A stretch of DNA of 50,026 nucleotides from an uncultured Bacteroidales bacterium. Its GTDB lineage: Bacteria > Bacteroidota > Bacteroidia > Bacteroidales > WCHB1-69. Below the pieces are notes generated by a model that saw only the letters and a program-made list of their open reading frames with translations, made no database searches and was not told where the DNA came from. A program made the position numbers and the translations under genes. Numbering within the stretch: position 1 is the first letter of the stretch; each line of letters starts with the position of its first letter. This document shows positions 8,104 through 16,351 of the stretch, piece after piece. The stretch spans positions 1 to 50,026 of the forward strand of contig CAJOKR010000029.1 in NCBI GenBank assembly GCA_905235135.1. Direction: 5' to 3'.

Positions 8104-8634
8104 CTATTCTATATTCTTAATCAATTTCGCCGGATTGCCACCAACAATTGTGTTCGGAGCCACATCCTTGGTCACCACGGCACCGGCGGCCACCACGGCA
8201 TTGTCGCCGACGGTCACGCCGGGCAGGATGATGGCGCCCGCCCCGATCCAGGCGTTCTTGCCGATGTGGACGGGCTTGCAGGTGAGCAGCATCCGGTCGT
8301 GGAGGTCGTGGTTGTTGCTGATGAGCTGCGCGTTGGCGGCGACCATCGCGTGGTCATCGATGGTGATGCCGCCGCGGGCCATCATCAGGCAGTTGTTCAT
8401 GATCATCACGCCCTTGCCTAATTGCACGCGGTCGAAACAGACACCCGTCAGACCGGGCATCACGAAGCCGCCGTCGGCAAACACATCATGGCCGAATAGC
8501 TCTCCGGCGAGGGCGTTGTACTCTTCGGTATAGGGCATCGTGTGGTTCAGTTTGAAAAGGGTCTGCGCCTGACGCATTCCTTCCGCCAATTCCTCAGGCG
8601 TGCTTTGTCTCGGGTCAACGATAAATTCTTGCAT
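8104..8634 (-). CDS. Hexapeptide-repeat O-acetyltransferase (Maa type)
   Basis: A 176-aa left-handed beta-helix acetyltransferase with a helical cap (residues 1-60) and repeats such as [20 protein letters not shown], then [19 protein letters not shown] and [18 protein letters not shown], ending [11 protein letters not shown]. The His in NNHDLHDR matches the catalytic region. Substrate unknown. It is the promoter-proximal gene of the redox cluster, with a -7 box at 8692-8700, and faces the AraC gene across a 147-bp shared intergenic region. It is a distant paralogue of the 1899-2435 gene. Its stop codon is TAG. Confidence 0.82.
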   Translation of the reverse strand: MQEFIVDPRQSTPEELAEGMRQAQTLFKLNHTMPYTEEYNALAGELFGHDVFADGGFVMPGLTGVCFDRVQLGKGVMIMNNCLMMARGGITIDDHAMVAANAQLISNNHDLHDRMLLTCKPVHIGKNAWIGAGAIILPGVTVGDNAVVAAGAVVTKDVAPNTIVGGNPAKLIKNIE

Positions 8635-8691
8635 AACGTATTGGTTTTCTTTATTTTATATTATTCTTATAATCCTTGCCAATTTGACGAG

Positions 8692-8700
8692 GCAAAAATA
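8692..8700 (-). promoter_or_regulatory. -7 box for the redox cluster
   Basis: Minus-strand TATTTTTGC, 58 nt before the acetyltransferase start. The AraC-type direct repeats at 8718-8751 cover the -33 region and just upstream of it. Confidence 0.6.
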
Positions 8701-8717
8701 CATCCTTTTGCGTTGCG

Positions 8718-8751
8718 AAAGTTTCACAAAAAACATCAAAACTTTCACAAA
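8718..8751. promoter_or_regulatory. Direct repeat, candidate AraC operator
   Basis: AAAGTTTCACAAA at 8718-8730 and AAACTTTCACAAA at 8739-8751 match in 12 of 13 bases and start exactly 21 bp apart, two helical turns, as expected for the two half-sites of an AraC-family regulator. They lie between the divergent acetyltransferase and AraC genes. Confidence 0.6.
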
Positions 8752-8769
8752 TTGCAGAAAAAAAATTTG

Positions 8770-8778
8770 TACTTTCGC
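8770..8778 (+). promoter_or_regulatory. -7 box of the AraC gene
   Basis: TACTTTCGC, one base off consensus. It ends only 3 nt before the ATG at 8782, so the mRNA would be leaderless or translation starts at the next ATG (8821). Confidence 0.45.
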
Positions 8779-8781
8779 GCT

Positions 8782-9600
8782 ATGAAACCCGACTTCCTCT
8801 ATTCCACCGATTTCCTCGCGATGAACGCGCCGGAACTGAGCCACACCTGCATGCATCTGCTGTGCACAGCGGGCGAAGGCAGTTTTGTGTTCAACGAAAA
8901 ATGCTACCACATCGGGAAAAACGACCTTGTGGTGATGCCGAACCCAAGCCGGGCGAAGAACCTTGCCGCCGCTCCGGGAATGCAGGTCGAATGGTTCGCC
9001 GCCGACAACAAGTTCCTTGGCGGACTGCTGCCGTCGAACAACTACAGCATCGGGGGCAGCATCAGCCTTAACCAGAACCCCGTCATCAAGGCCGATGACC
9101 GTCAGGCGGAAATCCTGCTGGAGGACCTCCACCGCCTGCGCGACCGCCTCGACGACCGCCACTTGCTTTTCTACCGCGAGATGATGGGCAGCCTCTGCCT
9201 GACGATGATGTACGACATCTTCGAGCTTCACGCACGGCGCGAGGCCACCGACACCCACAGCGACCGCACGGCCTATATCGTCAAACAACTGATGGATTTG
9301 CTCTCCACGGGCATCAGCCGCACGGAGCGCGAGGTGAGCTACTATGCCGAACGCCTGCACGTGTCGCCGAAATACCTCTCCGCCACCGTCAAGCGCGTCA
9401 CCGGCCAGAGCGTCAGCAGCTTCATCGACCGCCACACAATGCCCATCCTGAAGAAATATCTCAACGACGAACGATTGTCGCTCACGCAGATAGCCGACCG
9501 GATGAACTTCACCTCGCTAAGCTACTTCAGTCGCTACTGCGCCAAACACCTCGGACAGTCGCCCAGCGACTACCGGCAGAGTTTGCAGCCCAAGGGGTAA
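8782..9600 (+). CDS. AraC-family transcriptional regulator (YqhC-like position)
   Basis: A 272-aa regulator: an N-terminal cupin-like sensing domain (GEGSFVFNEKCYHIGKNDLV, residues about 31-55) and a C-terminal double helix-turn-helix AraC domain (YYAERLHVSPKYLSATVKRV; then LTQIADRMNFTSLSYFSRYC; PSDYR at the end). Start placed at 8782 (MKPDFLYSTDF); frames upstream are open to 8542 but cross the promoter. The ATG at 8821 is an alternative given the closeness of the -7 box. It is divergent from the redox cluster and is its most likely regulator, with a 21-bp-spaced direct repeat between them. Its inducer is probably an aldehyde or electrophile, by analogy only. Confidence 0.85.
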   Translation: MKPDFLYSTDFLAMNAPELSHTCMHLLCTAGEGSFVFNEKCYHIGKNDLVVMPNPSRAKNLAAAPGMQVEWFAADNKFLGGLLPSNNYSIGGSISLNQNPVIKADDRQAEILLEDLHRLRDRLDDRHLLFYREMMGSLCLTMMYDIFELHARREATDTHSDRTAYIVKQLMDLLSTGISRTEREVSYYAERLHVSPKYLSATVKRVTGQSVSSFIDRHTMPILKKYLNDERLSLTQIADRMNFTSLSYFSRYCAKHLGQSPSDYRQSLQPKG

Positions 9601-9608
9601 ATTCTTTG

Positions 9609-10253
9609 CTATTTCAACATTTTCAACAGCGGCGACCGGCTCATGTCCGTGGGGTTGGTGCCGGGAACACCTTCAGGGACGGGTAATCCGAGCTCTTCAA
9701 AATGCTTTATCCAATATTCGGGCAAATTTCCTTCATCATCGCGCCAGTTCATTGGCTTCGTCGGGAAAATGTCGCCGAAGGCCACCTGGATGAGCTCCGA
9801 ACAGTAGTAGGCATCATTGTCGGGCAGAAAGGCGTTGTCGTAGGGCTTCCCGACAAGTTTCTTGGCACGGGCGATGACTGCAGCGGTGTCGAAAGGTACG
9901 GTGAGACGGTAGATGTCAATATTTCCTCGGAAGAATCCGAGGTTGTTTTCCCTTTCGAATTGGCTGTAGGGTATTCGCTGCACGCCGTACTTTGGCGAGG
10001 CTTCGATAACCCACACGTCGTCAGCGCTGTCGCGTTCCACCAAAGCCACGTGCGAATATTCACCCGTGCTCGCTGTGATGGCTTTCTCCATGTCCGAGCG
10101 GTTGTTGTTCAGGAATATCAAATCCCCGCTTTGCAGGGTGTCGTTGATCTCGTTGCGGCACACCACATCAAGCTCCCCTAAGCGGTCGCGCTGCTGCGCT
10201 TGCACGCTGACGGTCAACAGGAAGGTGATGAGGACAAGAAGGGCATTTCTCAT
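9609..10253 (-). CDS. YiiX/YebB-like permuted papain-fold amidase, exported
   Basis: A 214-aa protein with a signal peptide (cleavage after about VQAQ, residue 20) and a permuted NlpC/P60 fold: LQSGDLIFL (40-48), the His of EYSHVALVE (His68), Glu84 in VIEASP, and the nucleophile Cys151 in YYCSELIQVAFG. In this family His precedes Cys, the reverse of classic papain order. Members cleave amide or ester bonds in cell-wall peptides or lipids; the target here is unknown. It converges on the AraC gene with only 8 bp between stops. It is followed upstream by the rubrerythrin gene, 23 bp away on the same strand, so it may be co-transcribed. Confidence 0.85.
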   Translation of the reverse strand: MRNALLVLITFLLTVSVQAQQRDRLGELDVVCRNEINDTLQSGDLIFLNNNRSDMEKAITASTGEYSHVALVERDSADDVWVIEASPKYGVQRIPYSQFERENNLGFFRGNIDIYRLTVPFDTAAVIARAKKLVGKPYDNAFLPDNDAYYCSELIQVAFGDIFPTKPMNWRDDEGNLPEYWIKHFEELGLPVPEGVPGTNPTDMSRSPLLKMLK

Positions 10254-10276
10254 GCCTTTTGAGCAGTTTACTATGG

Positions 10277-11452
10277 TTAGTAGTTCTCCGCGTTGATCTC
10301 GAACCAGCCCTGGGCGTAGAAACAGACGGGGCAGACCTTGGGGGCTTCAGTGCCGATCACGATGTGACCACAGTTGCGGCACTCCCAGATGCTGACACCG
10401 CTCTTGCGGAAGACCTCTGCGGCCTCCACGTTGTGCAACAGGGCACGGTAGCGCTCCTCGTGGTGCTTCTCGATGGCCGCGACGGCCCGGAACTGCTCGG
10501 CCAGCTCGTGGAATCCCTCCTCGTCGGCCTCGCAGGCGAACTTGTCGTACATGTCCGTCCACTCGTAGTTCTCGCCTTCGGCGGCGTGCAGCAGATTCTC
10601 GGCGGTTGTGCCTACGCCGCCCAAATGGTTGAACCAGAGTTTGGCGTGCTCGCGCTCGTTGTCGGCAGTTTTCAGGAAGAGGGCGGCAATCTGCTCGTAG
10701 CCGTTCCGCTGGGCCACGGAGGCGTAGTAGGTGTATTTGTTGCGGGCCATGCTCTCGCCAGCAAAAGCGGCCTCCAAGTTCTTCTCCGTGCGCGTCCCGG
10801 CGTACTTGCCTGCACTCGCGGGCGCATTGGCTTCCACGACAACCTTCTCGAAATCCGATGCAGGATGTTTGCAGATGGGACAGATGAAGTCCTCCGGAAG
10901 CTCCTCACCCACGTACTCATAACCGCAGATGACGCAGCGCCAAACAGTCTTGCCGTCGGAAGTCTGACCTACGGGTTGCGGCTTCGGCTTGATGCGCTCC
11001 ATGTAGTATTTGTACGTGGCGGAGGGCACCTCGCTGAGCACTTCCGATTCGGAGACGGGCCCGATGAAGAGAATATGGGAGCAGAGATCGACGACCTGTT
11101 CCACCTCGACGGAGATATAGGCGTTGGTGCCGCGGGTGATGGCTAACGTGCTGTTGGCGACGCGACGGCAGTCCTTGAAGTCGGCGAACTTATCGACCTC
11201 GCGTCCGCTCTGGAAGCCGAAGTGCTTGAACAACTCGAAGTCGGCGGCCTCGCTGATGATGGAGGCGGTGAACCGGCGCGAACGCTGAATGAGTTCGGTG
11301 GTGAAGTTGCCCTTGTTGAGGGCCACAGAGATGCGATCGGGCTGCATTGCTACCTGCGCGATAGTGTTGCTGATACAGCCGTTGTCGCGGCCACCGTCGC
11401 AGGTGGTGATGACGAACAGACCGTATTGGATGTTGAAAAGGGGATTGCTCAT
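10277..11452 (-). CDS. Flavin reductase-rubredoxin-rubrerythrin fusion
   Basis: A 391-aa protein that carries an electron chain in one chain. Residues 1-155: flavin reductase-like FMN domain ([20 protein letters not shown]). Residues 170-204: rubredoxin with Cys173, Cys176, Cys191, Cys194. Residues 222-345: rubrerythrin four-helix bundle with diiron ligands Glu233, Glu266, His269, Glu308 or Glu311, Glu328 and His331. Residues 356-386: a second rubredoxin-like knuckle with Cys358, Cys361, Cys374, Cys377. It probably passes electrons from reduced flavin to peroxide, detoxifying H2O2 in an anaerobe. Start at 11452 (MSNPLF) is chosen because the -7 box lies at 11474-11482; the longer frame would start inside it. 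Confidence 0.92.
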   Translation of the reverse strand: MSNPLFNIQYGLFVITTCDGGRDNGCISNTIAQVAMQPDRISVALNKGNFTTELIQRSRRFTASIISEAADFELFKHFGFQSGREVDKFADFKDCRRVANSTLAITRGTNAYISVEVEQVVDLCSHILFIGPVSESEVLSEVPSATYKYYMERIKPKPQPVGQTSDGKTVWRCVICGYEYVGEELPEDFICPICKHPASDFEKVVVEANAPASAGKYAGTRTEKNLEAAFAGESMARNKYTYYASVAQRNGYEQIAALFLKTADNEREHAKLWFNHLGGVGTTAENLLHAAEGENYEWTDMYDKFACEADEEGFHELAEQFRAVAAIEKHHEERYRALLHNVEAAEVFRKSGVSIWECRNCGHIVIGTEAPKVCPVCFYAQGWFEINAENY

Positions 11453-11473
11453 AAAAACAGAATTATTGAAAAT

Positions 11474-11482
11474 GCAAAGATA
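11474..11482 (-). promoter_or_regulatory. -7 box of the rubrerythrin fusion gene
   Basis: Minus-strand TATCTTTGC, perfect consensus, 21 nt before the start codon. Confidence 0.65.
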
Positions 11483-11498
11483 CAATTTTCGTGATACA

Positions 11499-11924
11499 TC
11501 AAGATGTCACCATTTTATAATACCGCTTCCGAATCACCACCAGCCGCACCAGCCAAATCGCGAAGAAGGCATCGGAAAGAATCTTGTAGAGCGGGGGCAT
11601 CGTGACGAACCAGGAAACGATCCAAAGGACAAGGTCGATGTCAAACAGGATGTTCCAGAGTCGTTCGCGGTCGAATGTGCAGAGAACCTCGCCGTTTTGC
11701 GGAATCTCCACCTGCGCGGTGGACGACAGCGACAGGTCGATGCTCTTGCCGCTTTTGCCCAAACGCAGCGGGCCTCCGAACTGCACTTTAAGACTGTATG
11801 TTCCGGGCGGCGCCTCGATGCGCAGGTCGTGGTCCCTCATCATCCCGGCGAAAAACCCGTTGATGAAGACGGCGTGCGGCAGCTTAGGCTCGTACCAGTG
11901 GCGTATATGGCGGACGGTCAGCAT
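11499..11924 (-). CDS. Small membrane protein of unknown function
   Basis: A 141-aa protein. Residues 1-85 look like a soluble beta-rich domain ([33 protein letters not shown]), somewhat PEGA-like with its 'PPGTYSLKV' strand. Two hydrophobic segments follow ([38 protein letters not shown]), ending in a basic tail. The start at 11924 ([11 protein letters not shown]) follows a perfect -7 box at 11944-11952. Function not recognised; it is not clearly linked to its neighbours. Confidence 0.7.
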   Translation of the reverse strand: MLTVRHIRHWYEPKLPHAVFINGFFAGMMRDHDLRIEAPPGTYSLKVQFGGPLRLGKSGKSIDLSLSSTAQVEIPQNGEVLCTFDRERLWNILFDIDLVLWIVSWFVTMPPLYKILSDAFFAIWLVRLVVIRKRYYKMVTS

Positions 11925-11943
11925 AATTCCTTTTATTTGGATT

Positions 11944-11952
11944 GCAAAAGTA
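11944..11952 (-). promoter_or_regulatory. -7 box of the small membrane protein gene
   Basis: Minus-strand TACTTTTGC, 19 nt before the start codon at 11924. Confidence 0.6.
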
Positions 11953-11996
11953 AGAAATTGTTGCGCAAATGCAGCACTTTTCAAATAATGTTGTGA

Positions 11997-12560
11997 TTAC
12001 TCTTCTTCCTGTTTCACAGCACTCTCCGGCCACACCGGCTTGCCGTTCCACGACTGCGTAAGCTCTCTTGGATAGCGAGCCTCCCAGTCCTCTTTGTAAA
12101 CATCCATTATGGTAAAATCCTTATCCACGAACTGCAAAATGCCTTCATCATCCACCCACAACGTAGACCAGTAGCTTTCTTCACCGCCTTCAGAACACCA
12201 TTTGGGCAAATCAGCGCCTAAGTGATTGTTCACCACGAGACCACGTTCATTTACATTCACTACCATCCACGTCAAAGGTTTCGGGCTGTCCAAGCGCGAG
12301 ACGCACTCCCGGTACACTTCATCCCAAGGTTGGCCGACATTTGCGTGGAGAAACTTGATTAGTGGTGTATAATCATAGCCAGTCCTATATGAATTATGTT
12401 TCTTGATAGGCGAATGCTCAGGCAAGACATCTTGTTTTTTACCCCACTCATAACGATAACGTTTTTTCCCGACGATAACATACCAAGACCATCCGTTGTG
12501 GGTTCGCTTGTTCACCTTCCTGTATAGCGGCGGCTTGCCGTCTTTTCTGTTGTGCCCCAT
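11997..12560 (-). CDS. Uncharacterised 187-aa protein downstream of a HigA-type regulator
   Basis: No known domain recognised. The N-terminal 60 residues are very basic (RKVNKRTHNGWSWYVIVGKK) and rich in aromatics, followed by YDYTPLIKFLHANVGQPWDE and a Trp-rich, acidic C-terminal half ending KQEEE. I have a vague memory of similar hypothetical proteins with a 'DYTPLIKFL..VG..WD.V' core in many bacteria, often without context. It starts 40 bp after the stop of the HigA-like gene on the same strand and has no -7 box of its own, so the two are probably one transcript. It could be the partner of that regulator, or an unrelated passenger. Confidence 0.75.
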   Translation of the reverse strand: MGHNRKDGKPPLYRKVNKRTHNGWSWYVIVGKKRYRYEWGKKQDVLPEHSPIKKHNSYRTGYDYTPLIKFLHANVGQPWDEVYRECVSRLDSPKPLTWMVVNVNERGLVVNNHLGADLPKWCSEGGEESYWSTLWVDDEGILQFVDKDFTIMDVYKEDWEARYPRELTQSWNGKPVWPESAVKQEEE

Positions 12561-12600
12561 CTTTCAGCGCATTTGAAACAAGTTATAGTATATTGTTTTT

Positions 12601-12918
12601 TTATAACACGGCAGCCACTTTTCTGATGTTTTTCAGCATATCCAGTATGGAAGAATCCTTCCGCGCTGTTTGCATATTATATTTCATCTGAAGATGCATA
12701 AGCGAATCGGCTGGCACGTCAAGAGCGGCCTCAAACATCAGTGCTGTTTTGGCGGTCAACGGACGTTTGGCATTAAGGATTTCGTTGACTACTGAATAGG
12801 TCAACCCCATACTTTCGGCCAACTGGCGCTGACTGATACCTCGTTCTTCAATTTCGTCCTTGAGAACTTTGCCCGGGTGTGTCGGACAAGCTCCGTATTT
12901 CTCAAATATCACTTCCAT
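12601..12918 (-). CDS. higA: HigA-family XRE antitoxin-type regulator
   Basis: A 105-aa protein with the HigA arrangement: HPGKVLKDEIEERGISQRQL (residues about 14-33) and the helix-turn-helix LAESMGLTYSVVNEILNAKR, followed by LTAKTALMFEAALDVPADSL, the family's usual tail. HigA normally represses and follows higB; no RelE-like HigB lies upstream, where the next gene is the CDF transporter. It heads a two-gene unit with the unknown 187-aa gene. A -7 box (12939-12947) and a 9-bp-armed palindrome (12961-12983) precede it, suggesting autoregulation. Confidence 0.85.
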   Translation of the reverse strand: MEVIFEKYGACPTHPGKVLKDEIEERGISQRQLAESMGLTYSVVNEILNAKRPLTAKTALMFEAALDVPADSLMHLQMKYNMQTARKDSSILDMLKNIRKVAAVL

Positions 12919-12938
12919 ACCTTAGATGATTTCAGGCT

Positions 12939-12947
12939 GCAAAGATA
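12939..12947 (-). promoter_or_regulatory. -7 box of higA
   Basis: Minus-strand TATCTTTGC, perfect consensus, 20 nt before the start. Confidence 0.65.
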
Positions 12948-12960
12948 TAACTTTTCTTCA

Positions 12961-12983
12961 AAATTCGCAAAAAATGCGAATTT
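12961..12983. promoter_or_regulatory. Palindrome upstream of higA
   Basis: AAATTCGCA (12961-12969), 5-nt spacer, TGCGAATTT (12975-12983). It covers the -33 region of the higA promoter and lies 5 bp past the CDF stop. It may be the HigA operator, a weak CDF terminator, or both. Confidence 0.55.
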
Positions 12984-12988
12984 ACTTT

Positions 12989-14093
12989 TCACTCGCTGTA
13001 ATTGTGGTCCACCACGACCACCACCTGCATCCCCGGCACTAAGGGCTGTATCTCGGCGGTGAGCTGCGCGATGAGAGCGGTGTCATCGTGGACGGAGATA
13101 TCTGGGACCACATCGACGGAGAGCATCTTGTCGCGCTCCGAATAGTAGAAACCGTGTACCTGGACAATCTCTTGGTGGGCGGACAGCGTCTGTATCACCT
13201 GCGTCTGCAACTCGGCCATCCGGTTCTCGCCGGTGGCGATGGCATAAACCCCGACGGTCATGATGATGCCGTGCCGCATAAACATCTGCGTGGAAATCTT
13301 GCGTGTGAGCCCATGGATGTCGTGCGCCGACATCGTGTCATAGACGCTGACGTGCAGCGAACCAATCTTCACGTCAGGACCGTAGTTGTGGAGGATGAGG
13401 TCATACACCCCGTGCACGCCCTCGAACTCGCTGACCTCCTGCTTGATCTGGGAGGTGAGCTCCGCCGGGATGCTGGTGCCCAACAGTTCGTTGACGGGCG
13501 AGGCGAGCATCTCGATACCGGCCTTGATGATGACTAACGAAATGAGCGCGCCGAGGTAGCCGTCGATGGAGACGTTCCACAGCAGCATGATGCCTGCCGA
13601 CACGAGGGTTGCCAACGTGATGATGGCATCGAACAGCGCGTCGGAGCCGGAGGCAATCAGCGCGTCGCTCTTCAGCTGCGTGCCCTTGCGTTTCACATAC
13701 AGCCCCAACACGATCTTCACCGCGATGGCCACCACGATGACCACGAGCGTCACCGTCGTGTAGCTTGGCTCCGTGGGGTGGAAGATCTTCTTCACCGACT
13801 CGATGAGTGAGGTGATGCCTGCCGAGAGCACGATGACGGCGATGATGATGGCGCTGAAATACTCGATGCGCCCGAAGCCGAAGGGATGCTTGCGGTCGGC
13901 GGGACGCTGCGAGAGCTTCGTGCCCACGATGGTGATGACGCTCGACAGCGCGTCGCTGAGCGTCCATCACGATGGCCACGCTGCTGGCCACGATGCCGAC
14001 ACCGGCCTTGAAAGCCGCCAAAAGCACGTTGGCGGCGATGCCAATCCAACTGGTGCGGATAATCTGTGTACTGCGATCGGGTTGATTACTCAT
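12989..14093 (-). pseudogene. Cation diffusion facilitator transporter with a small deletion/frameshift
   Basis: CDF (zinc/iron/cadmium) efflux family. The first 44 codons (IGIAANVLLAAFKAGVGIVA, then SSVAIVMDA) and the rest (LSDALSSVITIVGTKLSQRP, HPFGFGRIEYFSAIIIAVIV, a C-terminal cytoplasmic domain) are in different frames, switching near 13961-13967. Relatives usually read MDA-V-N-N-L-S-D here, so about 11 nt seem lost (the shift is two bases short modulo three), taking part of the TM2 metal-binding motif. The downstream part is otherwise intact, about 312 residues. As read, it yields no functional transporter. Confidence 0.85.
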
Positions 14094-14198
14094 TTGAGGG
14101 TTGATTTTGCTTAAAGACTCAAAATGCGATTATTACTTGGATTTGTCCAATGTGAAAAATTTCTGCGCCGATCTGTGTGATACGCGGAAAGATTTAAC

Positions 14199-14881
14199 TT
14201 ACGCCCACTCAAAACTCCCTTTCCCCGCGCCGATCTCGAAGTGGCATTTGGCGATACCGAGGTCAAGGCGTGTGTAGCCGATGAGGGAGAACTTTGGCTT
14301 GGCCTCCACACGGTTGCCGTCGTGCAGGACAAACACTGCTGGTTGACGGCCGTGGGCGCCAACAATGCGGCTTCCACGCCACGCCCGAACCACGCGGGGA
14401 AAGGCTTCCCGTGGTCGGCGGTGCGGCGGTCGTCCGTCACATCGGCGAGAGTCCGTTTCTGCGGGTGCTGCACCCCTTGGTTGGCACCATAGCCGAGCGA
14501 CACCACGCAGACGAGCGTCTCGCCGTCGTCCACCTTGTATTGGTCGGGTTGCTTGCGGAAGGAGAGTCCCACCCAGCAGGTGTTCAGCCCGAGCGTTTGC
14601 GCTAACAGGATCACCTTCTCGCCGTAGTAGCCGAGTTTCACGTCATCGCCCTTTTTGCAGATCATAGCGATGTAGTTGCGCACGCCGCGGAACTTGCCGT
14701 ACTTGGCCATCCCGCCGGCAAAGGCGTTGGGTTCCTCTGTCACCAACTGTATATGCAGCCCGCCCTCGCGGTTGCACTCGTCGATGAGGGTTTGCAGTTG
14801 CTGGATTTTCTCAGCCTCGATAGGCTTTTCAATGTATTGCCGCACACTGTGGCGGGCAACGATGGCTTCTTGTAAGGTCAT
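14199..14881 (-). pseudogene. Nitroreductase-family protein, frameshifted near the C-terminus
   Basis: A nitroreductase-like FMN protein (ARHSVRQYIEKPIEAEKIQQ at the start; YYGEKVILLAQTLGLNTCWVG in the middle). After residues reading APTAVNQQ the frame shifts by one missing base around 14334-14335; the intended tail (FVLHDGNRVEAKPKFSLIGY, then FEIGAGKGSFEWA) continues in the other frame to a stop at 14199. Without correction the protein ends in a foreign tail at 14111. It is downstream of EFR1 by 19 bp in the OhrR-headed cluster. The lost base lies next to a short AAA run, so sequencing error is possible. Confidence 0.85.
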
Positions 14882-14900
14882 ATTCTATAATTTTTTTTTT

Positions 14901-15674
14901 TCAAGATTGTATAGGTGTATTCTTTTTCATATCCCCCACTGATATTTGCGGGTGGTGGTATTGGTGCTGTTTGGGTGTGGGCTTGCGGTTGAGTTCCACA
15001 GCCTGCTTCGGACAGAAGTGGACGCAGGCGAGACATTGTGTGCAATTGCCACCGCACTGGGCCTTGCCATCCGTAAGGGTAATGTTCCCTTGTGGACACA
15101 CCTCGGCGCAGATGCCGCAGCCCACGCAGAGGTCGGGGTTGACAGCAGGCGTGAGCATCGGCAGCGTGCGGCGCTGCATACCGGGAAGGGCGCACAAGGC
15201 ACCTATCGGACCCCACCACGCATAGTGCAGACTATGCGTGCCGGCGGCAATCTCCTCGGTGATGCGCTCCAACCGATCGGCATATTTCTCGAACTTCCAG
15301 ACCTGTTTGTTGGGGTTGCGCCCGAAACCGACGGCGCTGTTGTCGGGCACGCGGATCTTCTGGCTATACGCTACCGATAACCCTTTGTCGGCCAGTAGTT
15401 TCTGAACCGTATGGATGGAGTTGCCGGCCTGTGCGCCGCAAGGGTTGACAATGAAGACGTAGGCTTCTTTAGGTAGTTGCAGCCTTGGCAGCAACTCCGT
15501 CACCCCCCGCGGCGCATTGAACCAGTAGCTGGGATAGACCAGCCCGATGCGCCGCTCCTGCGACAAATCCTGATGCACCGCCTGACTGAGCGGCATCACC
15601 GTTTCGTTGAGTTTCTCCGCGATGTGGCGGCTGATGGCCAAGCTGTTGCCCGTGCCTGAGAAGTAGAGGATCAT
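14901..15674 (-). CDS. EFR1-type flavodoxin-ferredoxin fusion
   Basis: A 257-aa electron carrier. Flavodoxin part at residues 1-165 with FMN loop FSGTGNS (5-11) and YPSYWFNAPRGVTELL; two [4Fe-4S] motifs at Cys183, 186, 189, 193 and Cys211, 214, 217, 221. The order flavodoxin then two clusters, without a reductase domain, is that of EFR1-family ferredoxins of anaerobes. Partners are not known for certain. It starts 8 bp after the glutathione peroxidase gene and ends 19 bp before the nitroreductase, so peroxide and flavin chemistry are probably linked in one operon. Confidence 0.9.
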   Translation of the reverse strand: MILYFSGTGNSLAISRHIAEKLNETVMPLSQAVHQDLSQERRIGLVYPSYWFNAPRGVTELLPRLQLPKEAYVFIVNPCGAQAGNSIHTVQKLLADKGLSVAYSQKIRVPDNSAVGFGRNPNKQVWKFEKYADRLERITEEIAAGTHSLHYAWWGPIGALCALPGMQRRTLPMLTPAVNPDLCVGCGICAEVCPQGNITLTDGKAQCGGNCTQCLACVHFCPKQAVELNRKPTPKQHQYHHPQISVGDMKKNTPIQS

Positions 15675-15681
15675 AATCGTT

Positions 15682-16227
15682 TTATTTCAACATGGATTCA
15701 ATGTCTGCCTCCATCTCCTCGGGCGTTGTGGTGGGCGGGAAACGCTTGACGACGGAACCGTCCTTCGAAACGAGGAACTTGGTGAAATTCCACTTGATGT
15801 CGCTCTCCTTCTCCACACTCTTGCTGATGGTTTTGAACAGAGCCGCCGAAGCCTTGGCCTTCAAACCTTTGTACTCCTCCGTCGGGGCTGCCGACTTCAG
15901 GTATTCGTAGATAGGGTGCGCTTCCTTGCCGTTGACATCGATTTTCTTCATCAGCGGAAAAGTGACGCCGTGGTTGAGACGGCAGAACTCCGCAATCTCC
16001 GCGTCGGAGCCGGGCTCCTGGTTGGCGAACTGGTCGCATGGGAAACCGAGAATCACAAGACCTTGGTCCTTGTACTTTTTGTACAGGGCCTCCAGGCCGT
16101 CGTATTGAGGGGTGAAACCGCATTTGGAAGCGGTGTTGACAATCAAGAGGACGTTGCCGCGGTATTGCGCCATGTCCACCTCTTCGCCCTTGTTGTTCAG
16201 GGCCTTGAAATCATAAATAGTAGCCAT
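15682..16227 (-). CDS. Glutathione peroxidase-family thiol peroxidase (cytoplasmic)
   Basis: A 181-aa member of the GPx family. The tetrad is complete: Cys36 ([10 protein letters not shown]), Gln70 (FANQEPG), Trp146 and Asn147 ([11 protein letters not shown]). Bacterial members with Cys instead of selenocysteine usually take electrons from thioredoxin and reduce organic hydroperoxides. No signal peptide. It follows the OhrR-type regulator by about 120 bp of repeat-rich sequence, and precedes EFR1. A lipoprotein paralogue is at 36533-37165. Confidence 0.92.
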   Translation of the reverse strand: MATIYDFKALNNKGEEVDMAQYRGNVLLIVNTASKCGFTPQYDGLEALYKKYKDQGLVILGFPCDQFANQEPGSDAEIAEFCRLNHGVTFPLMKKIDVNGKEAHPIYEYLKSAAPTEEYKGLKAKASAALFKTISKSVEKESDIKWNFTKFLVSKDGSVVKRFPPTTTPEEMEADIESMLK

Positions 16228-16269
16228 TTCTTTATTGTTTTAAGTGATATTTTTTGTTAATTCGAATTT

Positions 16270-16351
16270 TCTTTGGGTTTTGGGTTTGGCTTTTAGCTGT
16301 TAGCTGTTGGCTTTTGGCAGCTAACAGCCAATAGCCAATAGCCAATAGCTA
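16270..16351. repeat. Degenerate inverted/tandem repeat between ohrR and gpx
   Basis: Iterations of TTAGCTGTTAGCTGTTGGC on one side and AGCTAACAGCCAATAGCC on the other form an imperfect inverted repeat with internal 7-8 bp tandem units. The TAG stop of the OhrR gene falls inside it. Similar AT-rich 'tagct' units occur near 2450. It may attenuate or stabilise the downstream peroxidase transcript. Confidence 0.6.
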
